A stretch of DNA of 64,000 nucleotides from Homarus americanus (taxonomy: Eukaryota > Arthropoda > Malacostraca > Decapoda > Nephropidae). Numbering within the stretch: the first letter of the stretch is position 1; each line of letters begins with the position of its first letter. The stretch is taken from positions 5,001 to 69,000 of the forward strand of contig NW_024748860.1 of NCBI RefSeq assembly GCF_018991925.1. Direction: 5' to 3'. This document shows positions 47,252 to 58,534 of the stretch, in pieces. Made by a program: the position numbers and the translations under genes. A model generated the notes under the pieces. The model did not search any database. It was not told the origin of the DNA and saw only the letters and a list, made by a program, of their open reading frames with translations.

Positions 47252-47288
47252 AACCTAACCTAACCTAACCTAACCTAACCTAACCTAC
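47252..47288 (-). repeat. Interstitial (CCTAA)n
   Basis: Seven perfect CCTAA units. Confidence 0.95.
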
Positions 47289-47512
47289 ACTGTTCAAAAC
47301 AAAACAATAAATTTAACGCCACAAGACCGTAAATTTTCACGAACAAAAACGATTATCTATTTTCCGGTTATTTACTTCTTTTTTCCCTTCAAATTTACGG
47401 AAAGGCGCCGGTAAATAATTGATTGTTTAAAAAAAAAATACGCTAAGAAAACAGTAAAAATTAATGTTTTAGTTTGGTAATCGTCAATTTTAATGGATCT
47501 TTTTAACAGTGT

Positions 47513-47565
47513 AACCTAACGTAATCTAACCTAACTTAAACTAACTTAACCTAACCTAACCTACA
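47513..47565 (-). repeat. Degenerate (CCTAA)n
   Basis: CCTAA, TCTAA and ACTTAA variants, about nine units. Confidence 0.88.
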
Positions 47566-48039
47566 TGAAATCATTCTCCTTACGACAGAGTCACAGTGCA
47601 ATTATCTGTCCCAGTCTGTTCATAATATTTAAATCGCAACTTAAAGTGAGAGTGTTGAAATGTCTCCCCTCACGTTTCCAATTACGAGAAAAAATAAAAA
47701 AAATAAACGTAGGGATTTTTTGGGTATTCACTATAATAAATCCCTCACCACTTCTTAACTTACGAGAAATAAATTAACACACGAGCCTTTAAGAATACAT
47801 TAGATTAAATACCTCATCGCATCACTATTTACGAGAAGAAAATATAATCGTAAGGAACTTTTTGAGAATCTACCCTTTGTGTGGACTTCAAAAGGGCCAT
47901 TTAGATACGGTCTTACATCTCCAATTAGAGGGAAAATTTCACTATAGAATCCTCTGAAGGGAGACCGTGCCGCGGGTTCTTGGGCGTAAAGTGTTGTGTA
48001 TCGGGGTTTTTGTGTTTTAGTGGAATAATTAATACTGTT
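47566..48039. other. Unique A/T-rich spacer
   Basis: Nothing recognised. Confidence 0.5.
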
Positions 48040-49530
48040 GGAACCTCACTTAACTGACTTTATTGCCCCACTTAACTGACTTTAGAACCTCACTTTACTG
48101 ACTTTAGAACCTCACTTTACTGACTTTAGAACCTCACTTTACTGACTTTAGAACCTCACTTTACTGACTTTAGAACCTCACTTTACTGACTTAAGAACCT
48201 CACTTTACTGACTTAAGAACCTCACTTTACTGACTTAAGAACCTCACTTTACTAAATTTAGAACCACTTTACTGAATTTAGAATCCCACTTTACTGACTT
48301 TAGAACCCCACTTTACTGAATTTAGAACCCCACTTTACTGACTTTAGAACCTCACTTTACTGACTTAAGAACCTCACTTTACTGTCTTAGGAACCTCACT
48401 TTACTAAATTTAGAATCTCACTTTACTGACTTTAGAGCCTCACTTAACTGACTTTAGAACCTCACTTTACTAAATTTAGAATCTCACTTTACTGACTTTA
48501 GAACCCCACTTTACTGAATTTAGAACCTCACTTAACTGACTTTAGAACCCCACTTTACTGACTTTAGAACCTCACTTAACTGACTTTAGAACCTTACTTT
48601 ACTGAATTTAGAACCTTACTTAACTGACTTTAGAACCTCACTTTACTAAATTTAGAATCTCACTTTACTGACTTTAGAACCCCACTTTACTGAATTTAGA
48701 ACCCCACTTTACTGACTTTAGAACCCCACTTTACTGACTTTAGAACCTCACTTAACTGACTTTAGAACCTTACTTTACTGAATTTAGAACCTTACTTAAC
48801 TGACTTTAGAACCTCACTTTACTGAATTTAGAACCTCACTTAATTGACTTTAGAACTTCACTTTACTGACTTTAGAACCTGACTTAACTGACTTTAGAAC
48901 CTCACTTTACTAAATTTAGAATCTCACTTTACTAAATTTAGAACCTCACTTAACTGACTTTAGAACCTTACTTAACTGACTTTAGAACCTCATTTACTGA
49001 CTTTAGAACCCCACTTTACTGAATTTAGAACCTCACTTAACTGACTTTAGAACCTCACTTAACTGACTTTAGAACCTCACTTTACTGACTTTAGAACCTC
49101 ACTTTACCTCACTTTACTGACTTTAGAACCCCACTTTACTCACTTTACTGACTTTAGAACCCCACTTTACTGACTTTAGAACCTCACTTAACTGACTTTA
49201 GAACCTTTTAGAACCTTACTTAACTGACTTTAGAACCTCACTTTACTGAATTTAGAACCTCACTTAATTGACTTTAGAACTTCACTTTACTGACTTTAGA
49301 ACCTGACTTAACTGACTTTAGAACCTCACTTTACTAAATTTAGAACACTTTACTAAATTTAGAACCTCACTTAACTGACTTTAGAAACTTAACTGACTTT
49401 AGAACCTCATTTACTGACTTTAGAACCCCACTTTACTGACTGACTTTAGAACCTCACTTAACTGACTTTAGAACCTCACTTAACTGACTTTAGAACCTCA
49501 CTTAACTGACTTTACTGAACCTCACTTTTT
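48040..49530. repeat. 22 bp minisatellite, 1.5 kb
   Basis: About 68 copies of a unit with TTTAGAACCTCACTTTACTG. Variants are CCCCAC, CACTTAAC, GAATTT and AAATTT. Multi-unit blocks recur: 48580-48660, 48740-48830 and 49210-49290 share a variant order. Confidence 0.97.
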
Positions 49531-49559
49531 TCCTTCCGCTGGTGTGTGGAGACATCTAA

Positions 49560-49812
49560 TTTCCGCCACCCTTCCGTCCAACCCTCCTCACCCCACTCAC
49601 CTCCCTCTCCCTCCCTCATCCCCCCCTCATCCCTTCCCCCCTCTCCCCCTTCACCCCATCAACCCCCTTCACCCCCTCACTCCCCACCCCCTCCCCTCTT
49701 CACCCCACCTCCACCTCCCTTTCTCCCCTTCACCCCTCAACCCACCTCACCTCACTCACCCTTCCACCCACTCCCCACTCATCTCCCCCATTCACCCCCC
49801 CCATCCCCCCAC
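49560..49812. repeat. C-rich low-complexity tract
   Basis: CACCCC, CTCCC and TCACC mixtures without a fixed unit. Long open frames follow from lack of stops. Confidence 0.85.
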
Positions 49813-49859
49813 TAGTATAAAGCGACTGTAAACCTGGAGAGTGAAACATCTTCCGATCT

Positions 49860-49985
49860 CTCCGCTGTCCCTCCTCCTCCGTCCTACCCCGTCTTTCTCC
49901 GTCCTACCCCGTCCTTCTCCATCCTCCTCCGTCCTTCTCCGTCTTCTTCCGTCCTCCTCCGTCCTTTTCCGTCCTCCCCTGTCCT
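49860..49985. repeat. Short pyrimidine minisatellite
   Basis: About 11 copies of CCGTCCTTCTCCGTCCTCCT-like units. Confidence 0.88.
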
Positions 49986-50313
49986 CTGAGGCGTGGAGAC
50001 ACACACATTTCCGCCATCCTTCCGTCCACCGGTGAGAGGACACTCGTCGGGTTCCGCCTCTCGTAACCGTCGACAAACAACAGATCCCAGCCTCGTCACT
50101 GTCCTGCCTCCCTCCGCTTACTCTAATAGAGGATGACCAGCTGTACTTGGGCGGGAAATTGAACCTACTGGGGAAAAAAATAGCAAGTAAATATCCGCCT
50201 AAATGGAGTATATCTGACCGACTCGTCCCTAACCCCAACTCACTTCTCTTCCTCTCCTCTCCTCTCCTCACCACGACGAGTCTTAATCACCCGTGTCATG
50301 CAAGTTGTTTAAT

Positions 50314-50316
<3 letters not shown>
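49986..50316. other. Unique spacer
   Basis: GGCGTGGAGACACACA...TTTCCGCCATCCTTCCGTCC at 49989-50029 echoes 49537-49580. This is a short direct duplication flanking the C-rich tract. Confidence 0.55.

Positions 50317-50356
<40 letters not shown>
50317..50356. repeat. (CT)n microsatellite
   Basis: Pure CT run. Confidence 0.95.
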
Positions 50357-50360
<4 letters not shown>

Positions 50361-50658
50361 ACTCCTCCTCCCTACTTCGCTCTCCTCTTCCCTCATGCAA
50401 CCTGGAAATATGGAAAGCTCACTGTAATTACTGATAAAAAAGACAAATGTTATTTTTGAAGTGTCTCTCTGTTATATGTATGTGTATGTGCGTGTGTGTT
50501 GTGTAAGTGCGTTTGTGTGTCTGTTCCTCTTTCTGTCAGCCTGCCTAAAAAAAAAAAAAAACCTGGCTGGGCAACCGCACCCAGTAAGGTCATCCTTATG
50601 CGGTAGAAAACACAATCATAATCACAGATCCAAACAAAAACAAACTATACAACCTCTT

Positions 50659-51830
50659 ATGGTCGCTGCATGGAATGTCAGGACCCCTTCTGGATATTGA
50701 CACAAATGATCGTCCTGAAAGAAGAACTGCTCCTGTGGCAAAAGAACTGTCGAGGTATAACATCGACATAGCAGTCATTAGTGAGTCCCAGCTTCCAGAC
50801 GAGGGTCGACTCACAGAACAGGGATCTGGCTATACCTTCTTCTGGAAGGGTAAGCCTGCTGCGGAGAGAATCACTCACGTCATGCCTTTTTCATCAGTGC
50901 ATACTCCCCAACACTGGATGCAGAGGATGACATCAAGGAGGCCTTTTATGCTGACCACAACAGTGCTAACCTCTATCCCCAGAATAGATATAGTTGTGCT
51001 CCTACTTGACTTAAATGCCAGAGTTGGCAGAGATGATGACATTTGGCAGAAAACCATAGGGAGAAATGGACTAGGCAAGTGTAATCCCAACGGCCTACTC
51101 CTTCGCAGCAAGTGTGCATCTCATTGACTACATTATTGTCAGAGAAAGAGATCGCCGAAATGTCCTCATCACCCGTGCCCTGCGTGGCTCAGACCACTGC
51201 GACACTGATCATCGACTTGTCAGAGCCAAGCTCTCACTTCACTTCGCCCCAAAACGGCGAAAGCAACAAGCCTACAGAGAAGGTTTTAACACTAAGCATC
51301 TGGAGGATCCAGTGGTAGCACATGCTTTCAGAGAGCAGCTCGAACATGGGCTGATAAACAACCCGACAACAAACAATCCAAATCCCAGTGCCGAATGGGA
51401 TATTCTCGACACTGTCATGACAAAAACCTGCAGAGAGACCCTCGAACAGATCGAAAGAATACACCAGGACTGGTTTGATGAAAATAACCCGGCAATCAAT
51501 GTACTCGTCGGTGATAAACGTGCTGCTTTAACTATCTGGCAGAACAACCCTCAGTCTCGGACCAAAGCTGACACCATCCGCAAGAAGAAAGTGGCAGCCA
51601 AGGGGAAACTTCGCAATCTAAAGAATGACTGGTTTAAAAATAATGCATGTGAAGCACAAAAATTTGCAGATCAGCACAAGATGCGCGAATTTTTCAATTC
51701 CACTAAAACATTTTCTGGGCCAATCACTCGTCGCGCAGCCCCTTTCCACTCATCCGATAGTAACTCCCTAATTAAAGACGATGAAGGCTTCCTTCAGTGC
51801 TGGAAAGAGCACTACCATTCACTGCTCAAC
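50659..51830 (+). pseudogene. Endonuclease and linker part of family A ORF
   Basis: Starts MVAAWNVRT at 50659, then shifts frame near 50680-50700 into DTNDRPERRTAPVAKEL. The catalytic-Glu region reads ISESQLPDEG and the usual GDFNAR block is altered to LDLNARVG. After KGKPAAER the codons for FISAYSPTLDAEDDIKEAF lie in another frame, and about 40 residues normally found in between appear missing. A second gap joins LLRSKCASH to LIDYIIV, where the family usually has about 35 more residues. The last frame (51114-51833) runs through RRKQQAYREGF and a Lys-rich linker to WKEHYHSLLN. The expected lengths come from general knowledge of the family. Confidence 0.85.
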
Positions 51831-51833
51831 TGA

Positions 51834-52595
51834 AACACCGATGTGGATGTCCTGACTACCCAGCAGGTCCCTCAGCATCCATAGCTGACCCACTTCAGCT
51901 ATCCTCCATCACTGGATGAGGTAGCTACTGCCTTCAAACAGATGAAAAATAACAAAGCCTCAGGGCCTGGTGGAATCCCAGCCGAGGTGTTTAAAGCAGG
52001 AGGACCTCTGCTTACCAGCCGTCTCCACTCTCTCCTGGAGAATATATGGGAAAAGGAGGAATTCCTTCAAGCTCTTAAAGACTCCTCCATCACCAATATT
52101 TATAAGAACAAGTGAGACCTGTCAGACTGTAGCAACTACCGCGGGATCTCGCTGCTGTCCATAGCTGGCAATATTATCGCCCGAATCCTCCTAAATAGAC
52201 TTCTTCCTGAGGTGGAAAACTTCCTCCCAGAATCTCAATGTGGCTTTAGACCATCAAGTGGCACCACTGACATGATCTTTGCTGCCCGTCAGATACAGGA
52301 AAAATGCAGAGAACAGCGTCGTGACCTGTACATGGCTTTCGTCGACCTAACCAAGGCCTTTGACTCGGTCAACAGAGAAGCCCTCTGGTGGATCCTCAGC
52401 CATTTTGGCTGCCCACCAAAATTCATTGTCATTGTGAAGCAACTCCACGATGGCATGAACGGGAGTGTCCTGCACAATTGCACCCAATCTGAGTTCTTCC
52501 CCATCCAAACGGGGGTTAAACAAGGGTGTGTACTGGCACCAACTCACTTTTTCATTTTCTTGGCTGCTTCCTTACTCGTGCCAGCGCCAATTTAG
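51834..52595 (+). pseudogene. Reverse transcriptase N-terminal half, family A
   Basis: After a TGA at 51831-51833 the RT is read in pieces: KNNKASGPGGIPAEVFKAGG near 51950, a stop at about 52112, then SNYRGISLLSIAGNIIARIL near 52130. Frame 52212-52595 follows with CGFRPSSGTTDMIF, the catalytic block FVDLTKAFDSVNREALW and GVKQGCVLAP. It then runs out of frame at about 52550. Confidence 0.88.
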
Positions 52596-52816
52596 CCAGT
52601 GGGGTGGACATCGAGTACCGGGTGAAGGGGGGTCTTTTCAACATAAGACGACTCCAGGCAGGAACAAAGATGTCGGCAGCTTCCATTACTGAGCTTCAGT
52701 ATGCAGATGACCTCACCCTTGTCGTCCACACAGAACACGACCTACAGGATAGCCTGAACACCTACATAGATGGGTATACACATTTCGGCCTTCAGATGAA
52801 TGTAAGTAAGACTTAA
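52560..52816 (+). pseudogene. RT catalytic YADD segment, family A
   Basis: Frame 52526-52816 resumes the RT: VKGGLFNIRRLQAG, then LQYADDLTLVVHT (YADD codons at 52700-52711) and NVSKT, followed by a TAA. The catalytic aspartates are intact though the ORF is broken. Confidence 0.88.
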
Positions 52817-53580
52817 ATTCTCTTTCAGCCTGCGCCAGGTTCAGCCACACTTCCACTATCCACCCAGCTTCACAGGTTCCCACTTGTCCACCACGGTGGG
52901 CATCGATGAAGAGATTCAGCATCGGATCAGATGTGCATCTCAAGTCTTTGGCAGACTCCGAAACCGTGTCTTCAGCAGTAGGAAGCTGAAATTATCTACA
53001 AACACGTATATCGAGCAGTGGTCCTCCCCACCCTGCTATATGGCAGCGAGACATGGGTCACATACAGGAATCACCTCAAGGCACTTGAAAACATTCACCA
53101 ACGTAGTCTACATTCCATCCCCCGAGTTCGCTGGGAAGACAAGAAAACAAATGCCAGTATTCTTGCTGACACCAGCTGTAGAAGCATCGAAGCTACCATT
53201 ATCCATGAACAACTATGCTGGATTGGCCATGTTACCCGTATGAACGACAGCAGACTGCCAAATCAGCTACTTTACAGTCACCTAACGAATAGTAAATGTA
53301 ACGCTGGCGGGCAACTGAAAAGGTATAAGGATAGTCTTAAGACAAACCTGAAAAAGTGCAAAAATCGACCCCCTCACCTGGGAGTCGATTACCGTAACGT
53401 TTGGAGGAGCACCACAAGAATGTGTAAATATTTTCGAGTTAGCCTGACTGCATAACGAGGCATTCAAGCGTCAACTCTGGAAAGACGCTGCCGCACTAGA
53501 TGTAGCCCCCCACATGTGCAACATCTATGATCGACCCTGTCGGTCCCGTATCGGCCTCTTTAATCACTTCAGAACTCACC
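52817..53580 (+). pseudogene. RT C-terminal region and zinc-finger-like end, family A
   Basis: After the stop, STTVGIDEEIQHRIRCAS is read near 52885. Frame 53018-53455 then gives VLPTLLYGSETWVTYRNHLK, the GHVTRMND block and KRYKDSLKTNLKKCK. The end of the family protein, in a further frame at about 53500-53572, reads CNIYDRPCRSRIGLFNHFRT then H. This is a Cys/His finger-like motif. The copy at 24.5 kb has CDRPC with Cys where this one has Tyr, so this copy has lost one Cys. Confidence 0.82.
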
Positions 53581-53690
53581 AACCTTGGTGACATCCTTAA
53601 TATCTCCTATCATTGTATCATAGCTGGATGATCGTCAAACTCGATTCCTAGTGACAACAAAGTAGTAGTAGTAGTGGTAGTGTGTGTGTG

Positions 53691-53879
53691 TACGTGTGTT
53701 TGTTTGGTGTGTGTCTTTCTCTTTGTCCGTGTGTTTGTTTTAGGTATATTTTTCTCAGTGTTTGTCTCGCCTAATCACCTCGGGCTGTCTCTCTCTCCAT
53801 GAACACACAGTCCTAATTTTTAACCTGAAATCTTACTGACAAAAGAAGCATTTTGTAAGAGTAATTGTGTAAAACAGTG
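53691..53879. other. Short spacer with GT-rich start
   Basis: GTGTGT/GTTTGT stretch at 53680-53715, then unique sequence. Confidence 0.5.
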
Positions 53880-54575
53880 AGAGTGTCTTGTTCTTGTTCA
53901 CTGTTCTGTCGTGTTCTTCTTCTTGTTCACTGTTCTCTCGTGTTCTTCATGTTCACTGTCCTGTCGTGTTCTTTGTTCATGTTCACTGTTCTGTCATGTT
54001 CTTCTGGTAATGTCCATTGTTCTGTCGTGTTACTGTTCTTCTTCACTGTTCTGTCTTGGTACTGTGTTTATGTTCACTGGTCTTTCGTGTTCTTGTTCGT
54101 GTTCACTGTTCTGTTGTGTTATTGTTCATATTCACTGTTCTGTCGTGTTATTGTTCATGTTCACTGTTCTGTCGTGTTCTTGTTCATGTTCACTGTTCAT
54201 GTTAACTATTCTGTCGTGTTATTGTTCATGTTCACTGTTCTGTCGTGTTCTTTTGTTCGTGTTCACTGTTCTGTCGTGTTATTGTTCATGTTCACTGTTC
54301 TTTCGTGTTCTTGTTCATGTTCACTGTTCATGTTAACTATTCTGCCCTGTTATTGTGTTCATGTTTACTGTTCTGTCGTGTTATTGCTCGTGTTCACTGT
54401 TCTTTCGTGTTCTTGTTCATGTTCACTGTTCATGTTAACTATTCTGCCGTGTTATTGTGTTCATGTTCACTGTTCCGTCGTGTTCTTTTGTGCATGTTCA
54501 CTGTTCTTTCGTGTTCTTGTTCATGTTCACTGTTCTGTCGTGTTCTTCTGTTCATGTTCACTCTTCTGGATTATG
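53880..54575. repeat. 29 bp minisatellite
   Basis: About 24 copies with GTTCATGTTCACTGTTCTGT and CGTGTTATTGTT or CGTGTTCTT. An extra GTTCACTGTTCATGTTAACT block recurs three times. Confidence 0.95.
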
Positions 54576-54635
54576 ACAAGTCTTATTCTTGATTTGTTTT
54601 AATATTGAATTATACTCGAATATCAAAAGGTAATA

Positions 54636-54636
<1 letters not shown>

Positions 54637-54675
<39 letters not shown>
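54637..54675. repeat. (GT)n microsatellite
   Basis: Pure GT run. Confidence 0.95.
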
Positions 54676-54677
<2 letters not shown>

Positions 54678-54764
54678 ACTTAGAAGTGAATGGGAAGTAT
54701 ACACCAAGTTACAAAACAAATAGATAAATAAAGAATGAGAGAGAAACGAAGACAAGGACTGATA

Positions 54765-54768
<4 letters not shown>

Positions 54769-54811
<43 letters not shown>
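54769..54811. repeat. (GA)n microsatellite
   Basis: Pure GA run. Confidence 0.95.
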
Positions 54812-54815
<4 letters not shown>

Positions 54816-55185
54816 ATCCTTGGGGGACTCCGACAGTGCCCAAGTGACCCCAGGGACTCTGAACTACTACTCCCTGGGCGACGACAAGATGAGGAAGGAT
54901 GGAGGTGGGGAGAGAAGGAAGAAGAAGAGGAAGGGTGGATGGGAGGAGAGTGGGAAAGAGGAAAGAGAAGGAATAGAAGAAGAAGAAGAAGAAGAAGGAA
55001 ACACAAGAATGAGAGAATATAATAAAACCACGAAAAAAAATGTGTTAAGAAATTGAAAAAAATAAATAAAATAAATAAAGGCCCAGGGTTACCACCTTTT
55101 ACTGCCAGGCGTACCAACACAACTCACGTTTTTATTCCCGTCCAAACACAAGGAAATATTCAACAAAAAGAACACCAAATATTTA
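54812..55185. other. Spacer with purine-rich part
   Basis: GAAGAAGAAG/GGAGG tract at 54890-55000, A-rich to 55080, then unique. No gene recognised. Confidence 0.55.
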
Positions 55186-55267
55186 CTGAGGCCCCCCCCC
55201 CTCCCCTCCCCCCGCCTCTCCTCGTCTGATAACACGACCGAGGCCTGGACCGGTCACCAGAGCGGCG

Positions 55268-55410
55268 TTAAAGGAAGTGGTGGCATTGAAAAAAGTGGTG
55301 GGTGTTGAATGAAGTAGTTTGGCGTTGAATGAAGTAGTTTGGCGTTGAATGAAGTAGTTTGGCGTTGAATGAAGTGGTGGGTGTTGAATGAAGTTGTTGG
55401 CGTTGAATAA
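55268..55410. repeat. 20 bp tandem repeat
   Basis: About seven copies of GGCGTTGAATGAAGTAGTTT with GTGGTGGGT variants at the ends. Confidence 0.93.
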
Positions 55411-55940
55411 TAACAATAAAAATAATAGTAATAATAATAATAATGACAATAAACGTACTATAATATTTTATGTAACAATGGACTGTGATGAGGTGTTTTA
55501 CCAGACCCCTTTGCGTCACCGCCCGTGCACACACAAGCGAAAACGAAATGGTAAGGAAAATACAAACTGGGGCATGTTCTGCCTGTAAACTAACTCAAAA
55601 CTCTCCCACCAAGATAAAGTTTTGGAGGAGTTTTGAAGAAGGAATTTTAACTCGCCAACTTCGATAATATCCGTATCAGTATTTTTTTCTCTCTCTCTCT
55701 CTCTCTCTCTCCGCTTAATATTCTTCATCTATCATTACTGTTCACTGTGGCGGCCCTCAACACGTCAACAAGGGAGGTTAGGACAATATTGCTCTCATAA
55801 ATTATAAACATTCTCGTCATCTCCCACAAAAATCTGTAAGGCAGAGTGTGTATACATTTTTTTCTGAGACACCCTGTATAGTTTCGTGGGATTTGTGTGT
55901 TAACATTTTGAAAAGTACGAAGAAAATTGATAAAGTATTT
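55411..55940. other. Unique spacer
   Basis: AAT run at 55420-55445 and CT run at 55688-55711. Otherwise unique, no gene recognised. Confidence 0.5.

Positions 55941-55985
<45 letters not shown>
55941..55985. repeat. (GA)n microsatellite
   Basis: Pure GA run. Confidence 0.96.
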
Positions 55986-55988
<3 letters not shown>

Positions 55989-56539
55989 CACATAATCCCT
56001 ACACAAGGAATATTCCAATGGACCGTCAGACCACAAGGGAAGAAAGTCCAGGTCAGCTCACACAAGAGATGAAATAACACGACGTGGCCCCTTTCCTGAT
56101 TACATCACCGTTGCTATGGTGCCGTGACCGCACTCGACCGAAGATGGCCACCCACGCGAGGATGGATTAACTCTTGATTATGAAGAAGAAAATAAAAAAA
56201 ACTGAATTCTCCAGGTGAACTTCGACCTCTCGGATCTAAAAAAACATATGCTTGTGATGGGAGGGAAATGTCAAGGGGTGAGTGTAATGTTGTGGGGTTG
56301 GTGGACAGACACACACAAACAAGAACTGAGAACTGGCCTGTGTGAAGTGATACAAATAAACAAACAAACTTCAATAGTTAATACAAACATATCTACACAT
56401 AAAAGCAAACACAAGCACATTCAAGCATATGTAAACACACAAACTTACCAAAACACACACACACACACAGTTTCCAGCAGTACTTCTGTATAACAATAAC
56501 AGCGATCTATAGTATTTGAATATTCCGTATTTACCAAAG
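55986..56539. other. Unique spacer
   Basis: Loose ACAAACA-type repeats at 56355-56470. No gene seen. Confidence 0.5.
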
Positions 56540-56830
56540 TTAATTTAGTGGGTTAAATTATGGTATTCAAGGAGTTAAACTATCGTACTCAAGGCATAAA
56601 GTCATCATACTCAAAGGGTTATGACATCGAATCGTACTCAGGAGTTTAAGAGACATCGTACTCAAGGTGGTTAAACCATCGTACTCAAGGGGGTTAAAAC
56701 ATCGTACTCAAAGGTTAAAATGTCGTGCTCAATAGGTTACCTCATCGTTCTCATGGGATTAAGTTTCAAATAAAATACACAAGAAGTTAAAACATCGTAC
56801 TCCAAGGGGTTAATGCATTGTACAGACGGG
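56540..56830 (+). repeat. 22 bp minisatellite, GTACTCAAGGGGTTAA family, locus 3
   Basis: About 12 diverged copies around CATCGTACTCAAGGGGGTTA, in the same orientation as 21410-21990. Confidence 0.88.
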
Positions 56831-57332
56831 GCTAAAAGTCTTGAACACTTGACAGTATTTGGCATGTAAATACCTGAAGATCTTAGGTATTAAGGAGAGT
56901 TTTATCCCATTCTGTGGTTCAGGCATAATATATGATGACAAGTAACGTTATTAGTATATCCCAATCATATATGTATAACTCAGAAGTAGATGCCAGATAT
57001 TGCTAAGTGTTCAAGACTTTTCACCTCGACTGTACATAGTGGATTTAGTCATATTCAAGGGATTCAATGTACCTCACGTAGCCTGGGGTGCCGGTAGCCT
57101 CTGAATATTCATGATCAAAACCCAGGCTCCCCAATTTTACCCTAGACTGAGATAAACAACGTTATGCTCTTAAACTATATTATCCATCGAGTAATTACAT
57201 ATTCAAATTTTTCGTATATATGAGTAAATGTTAATTATGCGTCTACATTAATCTCTTGATCGTCTGAAAATGAGTAGATAGTTTTATTTCTTGACTTACC
57301 GATGTAATAAATTCTCTCTTATAATCTTTTTC

Positions 57333-57338
<6 letters not shown>
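56831..57338. other. Unique A/T-rich spacer
   Basis: TTGAACACTTGACAG (56852) and the reverse-oriented CTAAGTGTTCAAGAC (57003) form a loose inverted pair about 150 bases apart. Otherwise nothing. Confidence 0.5.

Positions 57339-57367
<29 letters not shown>
57339..57367. repeat. (CT)n microsatellite
   Basis: Pure CT run. Confidence 0.95.
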
Positions 57368-57369
<2 letters not shown>

Positions 57370-57467
57370 CAAGAAATAAATTCTGGCGGCAGATCTCCAC
57401 ATTCCACTAATAACCTCTAATTTATTTATGTAAACCAGCTGGCGGTGCGGCTGGGGAGGTGAGTGGT

Positions 57468-57700
57468 CTGAGTACAGGTGGTGGTGGATGAGGTACAGGT
57501 GGTGGTGGATGAGGCCACAGGTGGTGGTGAGGTACAGGTGGTGGTGGATGAGGTACAGGTGGTGGTGGATTAGGTACAGGTGGTGGTGGATGAGGTACAG
57601 GTGATGGTGGATGAAGTACAGGTGGTGGTGGATGAGGTACAGGTGGTAGCGGATGAAGTACAGGTGGCGGTGGATGAGGTACAGGTGGTGTTGAGTCCTC
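57468..57700. repeat. 21 bp minisatellite
   Basis: About 11 copies of GAGGTACAGGTGGTGGTGG plus AT. Confidence 0.95.
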
Positions 57701-57735
57701 TCTAAACCAGCTAAACCATCTGGGAATCTTTTGTA

Positions 57736-57760
57736 CACACACACACACACACACACACAC
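57736..57760. repeat. (AC)n microsatellite
   Basis: Pure AC run. Confidence 0.93.
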
Positions 57761-57943
57761 GCACTATCTCTTGTTTGTGTGTCTTGTTTGTCCATCGACG
57801 GCCCTTGTTTGCGAGTGACCTTCTTCTTCTGTGTTTGCGTCCTCCCTGGTTGTGTGTGTTGGCGCCCCACTGTTTGTTGACGCCCAGGGAGGAATGTCTG
57901 ACTCCTACGATATAAAAATCTTACCAGGATTATGAAGGAGGTC

Positions 57944-57945
<2 letters not shown>

Positions 57946-58004
<59 letters not shown>
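57946..58004. repeat. (CT)n microsatellite
   Basis: Pure CT run, about 29 units. Confidence 0.97.
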
Positions 58005-58006
<2 letters not shown>

Positions 58007-58534
58007 GTCGGTGGCTGCAAGGTCGACAGTAGTGACGCCCGAGTTCGTCTCCTCCTCTGTGTTCCCTTGTGTTGTTCTTGGGCAAACTATTATTTTTTTT
58101 TTCTTCTTTTCATTTTTGTTCTCTCGTCGCCTCCAGCTTTATATTGGAGTATTAGTCTTTGCGTCTCCTCGTCTATGTGTCTGTGTGTGTCTGTGTGTGT
58201 GTGTGTGTATGTCTGTCAGTCTGGGTATCTAATAACAGCGATAATTCAATACGAAGAGTTGAATCGTCAAAATCTAATCTGTAATTTTTTTAGTTATGGT
58301 CCGTTTTCTATGGATCTCCAATAACAGACCCTCAAGTAATCTATTTTAATATTTGTGTTTAATTTTTATATATTTTTATCTCTGTTTTATTGTATTAATT
58401 AGTGTTGTCTTTTCTTTATTGCAGATAATGGTTCAATAACAACAGGGGGACTCAGGAGGTAAGGGATAATGATGTTTGTATTGTGGTATTAACATCAAGG
58501 TGATAAATATTAATGTTTTGGTTGATATGTTAGA
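58005..58534. other. Unique spacer
   Basis: GTCTGTGTGT run at 58177-58220 and A/T-rich sequence after. No gene seen. Confidence 0.5.

Larger units (their letters stand above)
50565..53690 (+). mobile_element. Non-LTR retrotransposon (family A), near full-length but dead
   Basis: About 3.1 kb with endonuclease, reverse transcriptase, a C-terminal finger and a 3' UTR ending in AGT units (53660-53690). The 5' limit near 50565 is an estimate, just after an A run. The protein resembles APE-type LINEs common in marine animals, with WNVRT at the start of the endonuclease and FVDLTKAFD, GVKQGCVLAP and YADD in the RT. I cannot place the clade safely. The coding region is broken by at least five frame changes or stops and by internal deletions. 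Two truncated relatives are at 788-1005 and 24326-24690. Confidence 0.93.

Noticed and set aside
53865..54602. 245-codon Cys/Val/Phe-rich frame
   Set aside because: It lies wholly inside a 29 bp minisatellite. The apparent hydrophobic segments come from repeat composition.
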